Source: Sphingomonadales bacterium
GTDB lineage: Bacteria > Pseudomonadota > Alphaproteobacteria > Sphingomonadales > Sphingomonadaceae
Assembly: GCA_018971065.1 (NCBI GenBank)
Contig: JAGWVC010000018.1
Location: 1 to 45,510 of the forward strand
Direction of reading: 5' to 3'
Length of the DNA: 45,510 nt
The position numbers and the translations under genes are program-made. Below, piece after piece: positions 8,034-15,705 of the stretch (position 1 is the first letter of the stretch; the number at the start of each line of letters is the position of its first letter). The notes under the pieces were generated by a model. That model did not search any database, was not told where the DNA came from, and saw nothing but the letters and a program-made list of their open reading frames with translations.

Positions 8034-9188
8034 GTGAAGATCGTCGATGTCTGCGCCTTCCTCTCGCCGCACGGCGGCGGGGTGAAGACCTATATCGAGC
8101 AGAAGCTGCGCATCGGTCCGGAACTGGGGCATGAGATCGTCGTCCTCGCCCCCGGCGATAGCCATTCGGTAACCGAACATGGCCCCGGCGCGCGGATCGT
8201 CACCATCCCTTCGCCGCGCTTCCCGCTTGACCGCAAGTACTGGTATTTCGACGACGAAACCGCGCTCCATGCCGCGCTCGACGCCGAGCAGCCCGATTTC
8301 GTCGAGGTTTCCTCGCCCTGGCGCAGTCCGGCGATGGTCGCGCGCTGGGCCAGCGACGTACCGCGCGCGCTGGTGATGCACGCCGATCCGCTGTCGGCCT
8401 ATGCCTACCGCTGGTTCGGACCGCTGCTGCGGCGCGAGACGATTGACCGCAGTTTCGAGCCGTTCTGGCAGCACTTGCGCGAAATGGGCCAGTCGTTTGA
8501 CCGGGTGGTCTGCGCCAGCGGCGAACTGCGCGACCGGCTGGCCGCCGGCGGCGTCGCCAATACGGTGCTCCATCCCATGGGGGTGGAGGAAGGCCTGTTC
8601 TCGCCCGAACGGCGCAGCGCCGAAATGCGCAGCCGCCTGCTGGAGCTGTGCGACCTGCCGCCCGAAGCGCACCTGCTGATCGGCATCGGCCGGCTTTCGG
8701 CGGAAAAGCGCTGGCCGCTGGTGATCGACGCGGTCACCGCCGCAAGCCAGCACTTGCCGATCGGGCTGGTCATCCTGGGCCAGGGCAGCCAGCGCGGGCG
8801 CATCCTGCGCCACATCGGCGGCAATCCCCACGTCCGCATGCTCGCGCCCGAGCGTGACCGCCAGCGCTTCGCCACGCTGCTCGCCAGTGCCGATGCACTG
8901 GTCCATGGCTGCGAGGCCGAGACGTTCTGCATGGCCGCCGCCGAGGCGCGCGCCAGCGGCGTTCCGGTTGTCGTGCCCGACCGGGGCGGCGCGGCCGACC
9001 ATGCGGCGGGCGGCGCGGGGCTGTCATACCAGGCGGGCAATGCCTTGGCTGCCGCCGAAGCGATCCGCACCGTGCTGACCACGCCGCCGGCGCGTCCGGC
9101 GCAGGCGCAGCAGACCATGCACGGCCATTTCGCCGGTCTGTTCGCCGACTACGCCTCGCTCGGTCCGCGGCTCACCCGCGCCGCCTGA
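8034..9188 (+). CDS. Glycosyltransferase family 4 (GT-B fold)
   Basis: This 384-residue retaining GT-B glycosyltransferase presumably transfers a nucleotide sugar to a lipid or polysaccharide acceptor at the inner membrane. The N-terminal acceptor domain opens with the typical LSPHGGGVKTYIE loop. The donor domain has GIGRLSAEKRWPLVIDA near residue 220 and the E-x7-E element in EAETFCMAAAEARASGVPVV near 300, followed by GGAADH. The start is taken at GTG 8034, four bases after the DUF2141 stop; an in-frame ATG at 7992 would add 14 unlikely residues. Its last 40 bases overlap the convergent permease gene. The sugar specificity cannot be read. Confidence 0.85.
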   Translation: MKIVDVCAFLSPHGGGVKTYIEQKLRIGPELGHEIVVLAPGDSHSVTEHGPGARIVTIPSPRFPLDRKYWYFDDETALHAALDAEQPDFVEVSSPWRSPAMVARWASDVPRALVMHADPLSAYAYRWFGPLLRRETIDRSFEPFWQHLREMGQSFDRVVCASGELRDRLAAGGVANTVLHPMGVEEGLFSPERRSAEMRSRLLELCDLPPEAHLLIGIGRLSAEKRWPLVIDAVTAASQHLPIGLVILGQGSQRGRILRHIGGNPHVRMLAPERDRQRFATLLASADALVHGCEAETFCMAAAEARASGVPVVVPDRGGAADHAAGGAGLSYQAGNALAAAEAIRTVLTTPPARPAQAQQTMHGHFAGLFADYASLGPRLTRAA

Positions 9189-10375
9189 CGGAGCTGGATC
9201 GCCGAGGCGGGCAGTAACCGCAGCGCCAGCCGGCGCAAGGGACGCCCGATCCGGCCTGCCGCATCGGCCATGGCCAGATCGATCCACCCCGCCTCGCGCC
9301 GGGCGGAATAGAGGCAAAGCCCGGCGACGACGCCGTACCACAGCGCCAGATGCACCGCTGCAGCGGTCAGCGGGTGCCCGGTGTAGGTGGTCTGCACCAG
9401 ATTGCTGGTACGCAGGAACAGCACGATGGCACCGATCCCCAGCGCCAGCCCGAAGCCGCCCGCCTTGCGCCGGGGCGGCTGGCCCAGCACCAGCGCCAGC
9501 CAGGGCAGCAGCAGGATGAACAGCGCGCTCGACAGCCGCGCCATCAGCGAGGCGGTGGCATGCCGCGCGTGCCCCACTTCGCTCCGCGCGCGCTTCGCCA
9601 GTGTGCCGGAGGACATGCGATCAAGCTCGTCGAGCAGCGGCAGGTGCGCGGCGGCGACCTCACGCGGGGAAACGACGAAACGATAGCGGTCGAAATGCAT
9701 CACCCGCATGCCGCCCCTGCCATCGGGCACCAGGCGCTGGCCATCGTGCAGTTCGACGAAGATCTGCCCGGTGGCATCGCGCAGGGCCGTGGCGTCGCGC
9801 GCGGCAAAGGTCTGGTCGTCCTGTTGCGCGAACACCGCGCCGATGGACTGCCCCGGCCCGCGCGGGGCGGAGATCAGCACCACGCTGCCCCGGTCGGGCA
9901 CGATGAATTCGTCGAAGGCGATCGGCGTGCCGAAGGTGCCCTTGCGGATTTCCAGCGCGGTTTCGTCAAGCGTGCGCTCGCCCCAGGGTTCGATGTCCAT
10001 CCGCACCGCCAGCTGCGCCGTGGCGGCCAGCAGCGTCAGCAGCATCGGTGCCAGCATGACCCGGCGCGTGGAAATGCCGATGGAGGCGAAAACCTGCCAT
10101 TCGCCGCGCAGCGCCAGCGCGCGCACGACCCAGGCCGGGGCAACGAAAGCGGCGACCGGCAGGGCAACGCCGAAGTATTCGGGGGCCAGCGCCGTCATCA
10201 ACCGGGCCAGCAGCAGAAAGCGGGAATCGGTACCCGAAACCAGATCCCACAGCCGCGAGACATTCTCCAGGCTGAGGATCGCCACGACCAGTCCCGCCGT
10301 AATGGCAAAGGCCTGCACCACCTGACCCAGCAGGTAGATGTCGATCCGGCGCAATCGGGGAAACCAGCCGCTCAT
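9149..10375 (-). CDS. LptF/LptG-family permease
   Basis: This 408-residue membrane protein of the LptF/LptG (YjgP/YjgQ) family belongs to the ABC exporter that moves lipopolysaccharide from the inner membrane to the periplasmic bridge. It has the family topology: three N-terminal membrane segments (about 15-35, 55-80, 100-120), a periplasmic jellyroll-like domain (about 130-270) and three C-terminal segments (about 285-365). Usually lptF and lptG are adjacent; only one is present here. Sphingomonads carry glycosphingolipids, so a specialised glycolipid cargo is possible. Its 3' end overlaps the convergent GT4 gene by 40 bp. The 230 bp upstream, towards mprF, hold no gene I can support. Confidence 0.8.
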   Translation of the reverse strand: MSGWFPRLRRIDIYLLGQVVQAFAITAGLVVAILSLENVSRLWDLVSGTDSRFLLLARLMTALAPEYFGVALPVAAFVAPAWVVRALALRGEWQVFASIGISTRRVMLAPMLLTLLAATAQLAVRMDIEPWGERTLDETALEIRKGTFGTPIAFDEFIVPDRGSVVLISAPRGPGQSIGAVFAQQDDQTFAARDATALRDATGQIFVELHDGQRLVPDGRGGMRVMHFDRYRFVVSPREVAAAHLPLLDELDRMSSGTLAKRARSEVGHARHATASLMARLSSALFILLLPWLALVLGQPPRRKAGGFGLALGIGAIVLFLRTSNLVQTTYTGHPLTAAAVHLALWYGVVAGLCLYSARREAGWIDLAMADAAGRIGRPLRRLALRLLPASAIQLRQAARVSRGPSEA

Positions 10376-10605
10376 CCCGCAAGGACGCCGCCGCCGCGCC
10401 GCAACCGCAGCCGCAGCGGGGCAAGAGAATCGCCCCCGCCGCCGGGGCAGGGGCGATCAGGCGATCGGGCAGGGATCGAATCTGGCCCTTCGCCATCGGT
10501 CCGGGCAGGCAATGCGGGGACGACTCCGGCGGCAACCATGGCCAAAGCGCGCGCACGGCAGCGTGGCGGGCCGATGACATCGCGGTAATGCTGCATCGTG
10601 CTGCC

Positions 10606-13215
10606 TCAACGAACCGCGACCCGCAGTTCGGGCCGCCTTGCCACGCTCTTGCGGCCGCCGCCAACCAGCGTCTGCAGGTCGATCAGCGCGCGGCCAAGCG
10701 CGACGCCGGGAGAGCCAGCGATGTAGCGCGGTTCCCACAGCGGCGCAAATTTGTCCTTGTAGGCGCGCAGCCCTTCGAAGCCGTAGAGTGCCTCGCCGTG
10801 CCGGTAGAGCAGCGCCCCGGCATGGGCCCAGACCGGCGCGAGCCGCCGCGCGTCAATCCCCGCAAGCGGCGCAAGGCCGAGGTTGAACCAGTCGTAACCC
10901 TGATCGCGGCCCCACAGCATCAGGCGGCTGAACAGATAGTCCATGCAGCCATAGGGCAGGCTGGCCCCGTGCCGCATGAGATCGACCGACAGCTCTTCGC
11001 GCCCGCTCGTTTTCCAGACATTGGCGAAGGCGGCGATCTGCCCGTGGCAGCGCACCAGCGCCATGTCGCATTCGGCAAGGTAGGCGGGATCGAACCGCCC
11101 GACGCTGAACGCCTTCTCGCCCTGCCGCCGTGCTGCCAGCCAGTGATCCGAAACGCTGCGCAGTTCGGGAATCAGCAACGGCACCCGGGCAGCGGGAACC
11201 ACCGAAAACGCCGCCCCGTCGCGCTCGGCCCGGCGCACGGCATGGCGCAGCGGGCGGGCATCGGGGCCGTCCAGGGTGAACCGGGCAAGGTTGACCCGCG
11301 CTTCCTCGCCGTACTTGATCAGTTGCAGGCCCATGTCGATGGCGATGGGCAGCACGGCGGCGCTGATCTGGTAGAGCAGCACCCGCCCCTGCGCCGCGTC
11401 GGCCATTTCGCGCAGGCGCCAGAGCAGCTCGGGCCAGTCGGCCGGATCGCCCACCGGATCGCCCATCGCGATCCAGCTGTGGCCCTGGATCTGGTACATC
11501 ACGAAGCTGCGGCCCTCCGGCCCGGCGAGGAAGCGCTTGTCGCCGGTGAGCGCCAGCATGGCATCGGTCCGCGCGGCATGGGCCAGCACCTGGCGCGGAT
11601 CGAACGGCGCATCGGCCAGCGGCGGGGCGGTGCTGGCCGGGGCATGGAACGAGATCAGCACATAGCCCGCGAACAGCACCGAGGCAGCAAAGCCCGCCCG
11701 CAGGAAGCGCGAGGCATCGCCGTGCCAGGCGAATTGCCACCACATCTCATCCTTCGATGCCGGGAAGTGATTGGCAAACAGGCCGATCGCCAGCGACATG
11801 AACAAAACCGAGAGCGCCGCCGCCAGCCAGCCGGGCGACAGGGCATCGGCGGTCAGCGCGGTGCGGCGGTAGAACGAGCGGCGGTTCAGCTGGAGCAGCG
11901 CCGCCAGCAGCAACAGGGTCAGCGCCTCTTCATAATCAAACCCCTTGGCCAGCGAGAAACCAGCCCCGGCCAGCAACAGCATCCGGGTCATGACAAAGGC
12001 CGAGTCCAGTCGGCGGTACAACGCGGGGGCCAGCAGCAGCAGTCCGGTCCCGGCGAGACTGGCGGCGAGGTGCGAGGCTTCGATGAACGGCAGCGGGACC
12101 AGGTCGCGCAGCGCCGCCAGCCGCCACGGCACCGCCGGGATCGCGCCGGAAACCAGCAGCACCAGTCCGCCGACGAAGGCCAGCATGGCGATGGCCAGCG
12201 GTGCCACGCCCGCTACCAGCCGCGCCCCGGCATCGGTCGCCAGCGCCAGGGGCCGCTGCCAGTGCCGCCGTTCGTGCGCCACCAGCATGGCGATGGCGAC
12301 GATCAGCGGCAGCAGATGGTAGATCAGCCGGTAGGCGATCAGCGCCGCCATAAGTTCGCCGCGCGGCGGCCCGGGCAGGGCGAGCAGCACCGTCGCCTCG
12401 AACACGCCGATACCGCCGGGAACGTGGCTGGCCAGCGAGGCGACGATTGCCAGCAGATAGGCAAAGAACAGCGGGGCGAACAGCGCCGCGCCGCCATGCG
12501 GCATCAGCACGAACAGCACCCCGCAGGCGGCAACGAGATCGCAGGTGGCGAGCGCGATCATCGCGCTGCCCTGCCGCGCGCCGGGCAGCGGCAGGCTGAG
12601 CCCGCCGAGACTGAGCCTGCGTCCGCCGCGCGCCGCCACGAGGCCATAGACGCCAAGTCCTGCCATCGCCGCCAGACCAAGGGCGCGCTGCCATGCCACC
12701 GACACATGGAGGCCGGCTATCGCCAGCGGCGCATGGTGAACCAGCAGGGTCACCGCGCCGGTCGCCAGCACGCCGCTCCAGAAGGTGCCGCTCGCCAGCG
12801 CGATGACCTGCGCCACTTCCCCCGCCGAAAGCCCCGCCGCGCCATAGATCCGCAACCGGGCCGAGCCACCGGTGACCAGCCCGAAGCCAAGATTGTGGCT
12901 GAGCGTGTAACTGGTGAACGAGGCGAGCGCCGCCGTGCCATAGGCCAGCCGCCGCCCGATCAGCCGCAGCGCCAGCACGTCGTAGAGCGTCAGCATGAGG
13001 TAGCTGGCGGCGGTCAGCAGCAGCGCGGCAACCAGTCGCCAGCCGGGGATCGCGTGGAGCGCGGCGGCGATATGGCGGCGGTCAACGCTGGCCAGCAGGC
13101 GGTGCAGCGCGGCAAAGGCCAGCACCGCCACCGCCAGCGTTGCCAGGGCCTGGATCGCCAGGCGGTGGCGGTGCAGCAGGGCCGCGATCCCGGTCGGCGC
13201 GGCGGGCTGTGTCAT
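10606..13215 (-). CDS. mprF: MprF-type bifunctional lysylphosphatidylglycerol synthase/flippase
   Basis: MprF transfers an amino acid (classically lysine) from tRNA to phosphatidylglycerol and flips the product outward, making the membrane less negative and more resistant to cationic peptides and acid. The 869-residue protein has about 14 hydrophobic segments in residues 15-535. The N-terminal flippase region contains SHVPGGIGVFEATVLL. A cytosolic C-terminal DUF2156/GNAT-like synthase domain (about 560-850) includes FVMYQIQGHSWIAMGDPVGD and FANVWKTSGREELSVDLMRH. The ATG at 13215 overlaps the DUF2147 stop (ATGA). The frame stays open upstream but that region belongs to other genes. The partner VirJ/AcvB gene is in the same operon. 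Confidence 0.92.
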   Translation of the reverse strand: MTQPAAPTGIAALLHRHRLAIQALATLAVAVLAFAALHRLLASVDRRHIAAALHAIPGWRLVAALLLTAASYLMLTLYDVLALRLIGRRLAYGTAALASFTSYTLSHNLGFGLVTGGSARLRIYGAAGLSAGEVAQVIALASGTFWSGVLATGAVTLLVHHAPLAIAGLHVSVAWQRALGLAAMAGLGVYGLVAARGGRRLSLGGLSLPLPGARQGSAMIALATCDLVAACGVLFVLMPHGGAALFAPLFFAYLLAIVASLASHVPGGIGVFEATVLLALPGPPRGELMAALIAYRLIYHLLPLIVAIAMLVAHERRHWQRPLALATDAGARLVAGVAPLAIAMLAFVGGLVLLVSGAIPAVPWRLAALRDLVPLPFIEASHLAASLAGTGLLLLAPALYRRLDSAFVMTRMLLLAGAGFSLAKGFDYEEALTLLLLAALLQLNRRSFYRRTALTADALSPGWLAAALSVLFMSLAIGLFANHFPASKDEMWWQFAWHGDASRFLRAGFAASVLFAGYVLISFHAPASTAPPLADAPFDPRQVLAHAARTDAMLALTGDKRFLAGPEGRSFVMYQIQGHSWIAMGDPVGDPADWPELLWRLREMADAAQGRVLLYQISAAVLPIAIDMGLQLIKYGEEARVNLARFTLDGPDARPLRHAVRRAERDGAAFSVVPAARVPLLIPELRSVSDHWLAARRQGEKAFSVGRFDPAYLAECDMALVRCHGQIAAFANVWKTSGREELSVDLMRHGASLPYGCMDYLFSRLMLWGRDQGYDWFNLGLAPLAGIDARRLAPVWAHAGALLYRHGEALYGFEGLRAYKDKFAPLWEPRYIAGSPGVALGRALIDLQTLVGGGRKSVARRPELRVAVR

Positions 13216-13649
13216 CCGTGCAGATCCCCATGCGGCGCGGCGCGCGTCCAGGTCTGCGCCTTGCAGATCAGGCCGTGCAGCAGGCAGCCGCTGATCCGCA
13301 GGTGATCGGCATCGATCATCTGGATGCGCGAAAAGAAGGTCCGGCCGATGTCGGGCACGAAAACCTCGCCCTGCCACATCGCCGCGGCAGCGGGGCGATA
13401 GTCCTTCAGCACCGGGGTGCCGATCAGCCGGGGCGTCCCGGCCTCGCGCGCATCGGCCTGCGCCTCCTGCCCCGCCCAGGCGACCGTGCCACACAGGCTG
13501 CCGCCGCACGCTGCGATCGCCACTTCGACATCGCCGCGCGGATTGCGCCACAGCCCTTCGGGCATCGGCCCGGTGGCAAGCGCCGGCGCGGCGCAGGCAA
13601 GCATGGCCGGCAGGCACAGGGCCAGCAATCGCTGCCGGGTGCAGATCAT
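13212..13649 (-). CDS. DUF2147 secreted protein
   Basis: This 145-residue periplasmic protein has a signal peptide ending at APALATG (about residue 26), followed by a DUF2147 domain. Landmarks are GLWRNPRGDVEVAIAACGG, CGTVAW, a G-x-P-V-L-K-DYRP turn, GEVFVPDIGRTFFSRI and the terminal LRISGCLLHGLICKAQTW. Cysteines at CGGSLCG and SGCLLHGLICK could form disulfides. The family's role is not established; related proteins are small lipocalin-like envelope proteins. It overlaps virJ upstream and mprF downstream by four bases each, so all three are co-translated, which suggests a periplasmic role in aminoacyl-lipid handling. Confidence 0.82.
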   Translation of the reverse strand: MICTRQRLLALCLPAMLACAAPALATGPMPEGLWRNPRGDVEVAIAACGGSLCGTVAWAGQEAQADAREAGTPRLIGTPVLKDYRPAAAAMWQGEVFVPDIGRTFFSRIQMIDADHLRISGCLLHGLICKAQTWTRAAPHGDLHG

Positions 13650-14374
13650 GACCTCTCTCCTTCGCGGGATTGCGCGGCCGCCAGCGCGCGGTGGAGGGCG
13701 GCGAACAGGGCATCGGCATCGAACTTCAGCAGATGGCCGCCCGGCAGCACCGCCTGGGTGACATTGGGCTGGCGCAGCAGCGGGCAGAGGCTGTCGCTCT
13801 CTTCAGCGCCGCGCAGGCAGATGACGGGAACCCAGTCCAGCCCGCGCGCGGTGGGCAGTGCCGGGGCGTCGGGCGGTGTGCGGTCCAGCATTTCCAGCGG
13901 CGAGACGCGCAGGAACACGGTGCGGGTTGGCACCACCAGCGCCACCATGGCGATGCGGCGGCGCAGATCGGGGGCAAGGCCCGGCAGGCCGTAATGCACC
14001 ATGTCCGCGCCGAAGGACTGGCCAACCAGCACCACCCGCCCGGCATGGCCGAAGGCCATGGCGCGGCGGATCGCGGCGGCGAGCAACGCCGTGACATCGT
14101 GCTGGCTGCGGCGATGCCGGAAATAGCCGAGCGAATTCACCCCGATCGCCGGGATGCCGTGGGCGGCAAAGCGCTGCGCGGTCGGTCCGCCCAGCCCGGC
14201 CTTGAGCCCCATGTCGCCCGAAACCACCACGGCGGCGAGGCCGCGATCCTGCGGCATCGGCTGCGTGGTCGGGGCATAGGCTACCAGCACGTCGCGGTCC
14301 CAGTAGCCCAGCCAGGCCAGCGCCAGCGCCGCACCCAGCAGCAGCGCCGCCAGCGCCGCGATCACGCGCCGCAT
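13646..14374 (-). CDS. virJ: VirJ/AcvB-type lysylphosphatidylglycerol hydrolase
   Basis: This 242-residue alpha/beta hydrolase matches the VirJ domain of AcvB/AtvA. In Agrobacterium and Rhizobium, AcvB/AtvA hydrolyses lysyl-phosphatidylglycerol in the periplasm and sits in an operon with the synthase LpiA. An N-terminal hydrophobic segment (4-24) exports or anchors it. Family features are VVVSGDMG (about 50), IGVNSLGYFRHRR (about 78) and the nucleophile elbow VLVGQSFGADM with Ser120; the late GGHLLKF supplies a candidate histidine. ATG 14374 follows CAGGAC; ATG 14428 would add 18 polar residues and has no clear Shine-Dalgarno sequence. The stop overlaps the DUF2147 start (ATGA). Confidence 0.83.
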   Translation of the reverse strand: MRRVIAALAALLLGAALALAWLGYWDRDVLVAYAPTTQPMPQDRGLAAVVVSGDMGLKAGLGGPTAQRFAAHGIPAIGVNSLGYFRHRRSQHDVTALLAAAIRRAMAFGHAGRVVLVGQSFGADMVHYGLPGLAPDLRRRIAMVALVVPTRTVFLRVSPLEMLDRTPPDAPALPTARGLDWVPVICLRGAEESDSLCPLLRQPNVTQAVLPGGHLLKFDADALFAALHRALAAAQSREGERS

Positions 14375-14566
14375 GGTCCTGCCTGCCGGGCTGCTCTCTG
14401 CCGGGTTCCGGGGGATCGTTTCCGCCATGATGACCGGCGCTAGCCCCTGGCGGCTGGCCGCAGCATGGCGCGAAAATGACCGATCCTTAACATGACTTTG
14501 CCCGGCGGCGGGCGGCATATTGCCAGTGCAATCCACTCCGAAAGCCCTGCGGGGAGCCGCGCACCC

Positions 14567-15010
14567 ATGGCCAAGCATCCACCTGCCGAAACGGCCAGCC
14601 GGGTTCCTGCCGCCGCCGGCCCCGGGCTGCCATTCATGGCGCTGGCGCTGATCGCGGTGACCGCGGCGCTCACCAGCGCCGGGATCGCGCTCGACAACCG
14701 GCTGGACGCAACGGCGCTGCGGCATGGCCCCGCCGAGGGCGAGACCTGGTCGCACCTGCTCGATTTCACCGCCACGCCAGCCTCGCCGGGGCGGGTCGGA
14801 CTGACGGTTACCTCGATCCGCAGCGGCGGCACGGCCGACCGTGCCGGGCTGGACGTGGGCGATGCCATCGAGGCGGTCGACGGCACCCCGGTCCGCTCCA
14901 TCGGCGATGTGGCGCAGCGTTTGCGGAGCCGGCCGGCGCGTCCTATGCAATTGCGGGTAAGGCATGCCGGCGCGGACGAAACCATCGTGCTGGCCAGCAG
15001 GACGGACTGA
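14567..15010 (+). CDS. Membrane-anchored PDZ-domain protein
   Basis: This 147-residue protein has one membrane segment (about 22-42) and a C-terminal PDZ domain (about 60-145) with GLTVTSIRSGGTADRAGLDVGDAIEAV, the ligand-groove and helix pattern of HtrA-type PDZ domains. It has no protease domain. It starts at ATG 14567 behind GGGGAG. It precedes the response regulator by four bases and is almost certainly co-transcribed with the two-component system, so it may act as a periplasmic sensor or inhibitor module for the kinase. It is divergent from virJ. The signal it binds is unknown. Confidence 0.8.
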   Translation: MAKHPPAETASRVPAAAGPGLPFMALALIAVTAALTSAGIALDNRLDATALRHGPAEGETWSHLLDFTATPASPGRVGLTVTSIRSGGTADRAGLDVGDAIEAVDGTPVRSIGDVAQRLRSRPARPMQLRVRHAGADETIVLASRTD

Positions 15011-15014
15011 AGGC

Positions 15015-15701
15015 ATGGGACACAAGCTGCTTGTCATCGAGGATGACGAAGCGACCGCCACCTACATCGCCAAGGGCATGACCGAGGAAGGCTTCACCGT
15101 TGACCGCGCCGCCACCGGGCGCGACGGCCTGTTCCTCGCCAGCGACGGCAGCTACGACGTGGTGGTGCTCGACCGGATGCTGCCACAGATGGACGGCATG
15201 GCCGTGCTTTCGGCGCTGCGTGCCGCCGCGATCACGACCCCGGTAATCATCCTTTCCGCGCTGGGTTCCGCCGACGAGCGCGTCGCCGGGCTGACCTCGG
15301 GCGCGGACGACTATCTGGCCAAGCCCTTTGCCTTTGCCGAACTGCTGGCGCGGGTGCGGCTGCTGCTGCGGCGTTCGCAGGGCGATACGGCAGTGCAGAC
15401 CAAGCTGGCCTGCGCCGATCTCGAAATGGACCTGCTGTCGCGCAAGGTGCGGCGGGGCGAACGCAGCCTTGATCTGCAGCCGCGCGAGTTCCGGCTGCTC
15501 GAATTCCTCCTGCGCCACGTCGATCAGGTGGTCACCCGCACCATGCTGCTCGAAGGCGTGTGGGACTATCACTTCGATCCCGGCACCAACGTGATCGATG
15601 TCCACGTCAGCCGGCTGCGGCGCAAGCTGGACGAAGGCGGCGAAGCGCCGCTGCTGCACACGGTGCGCGGTGCCGGCTATCGCCTCGCCCCGGCGGGCTG
15701 A
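15015..15701 (+). CDS. OmpR/PhoB-family response regulator
   Basis: This 228-residue regulator consists of a receiver domain (about 4-115) and a winged-helix DNA-binding domain (about 130-226). The acidic pocket E9-D10-D11, phosphoacceptor D53 in VVVLDRMLP, S81 and K103 in YLAKPF are all present. The output domain has LQPREFRLLEFLLRH and the terminal recognition region VDVHVSRLRRKLD...VRGAGYRL. It is sandwiched between the PDZ gene (four-base gap) and the histidine kinase (four-base gap), its probable cognate. The regulon cannot be read here; the adjacent divergent VirJ-MprF operon is a possible target. Confidence 0.95.
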   Translation: MGHKLLVIEDDEATATYIAKGMTEEGFTVDRAATGRDGLFLASDGSYDVVVLDRMLPQMDGMAVLSALRAAAITTPVIILSALGSADERVAGLTSGADDYLAKPFAFAELLARVRLLLRRSQGDTAVQTKLACADLEMDLLSRKVRRGERSLDLQPREFRLLEFLLRHVDQVVTRTMLLEGVWDYHFDPGTNVIDVHVSRLRRKLDEGGEAPLLHTVRGAGYRLAPAG

Positions 15702-15705
15702 GCGC

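Noticed and set aside
10372..10596. 74-residue minus-strand frame between mprF and the permease gene
   Set aside because: It touches the permease start with an ATGA overlap, but the sequence is Pro/Arg/Gly-rich without family resemblance or clear ribosome site. A real small gene cannot be excluded.
10588..13305. 905-residue open frame on the plus strand
   Set aside because: It lies antisense to mprF, is rich in Gln/Arg/Gly with no family pattern, and arises from codon bias in GC-rich DNA.
13216..13719. N-terminal extension of mprF by 168 residues
   Set aside because: The extension overlaps the DUF2147 gene in another frame; the ATGA overlap at 13212-13215 marks the real start.
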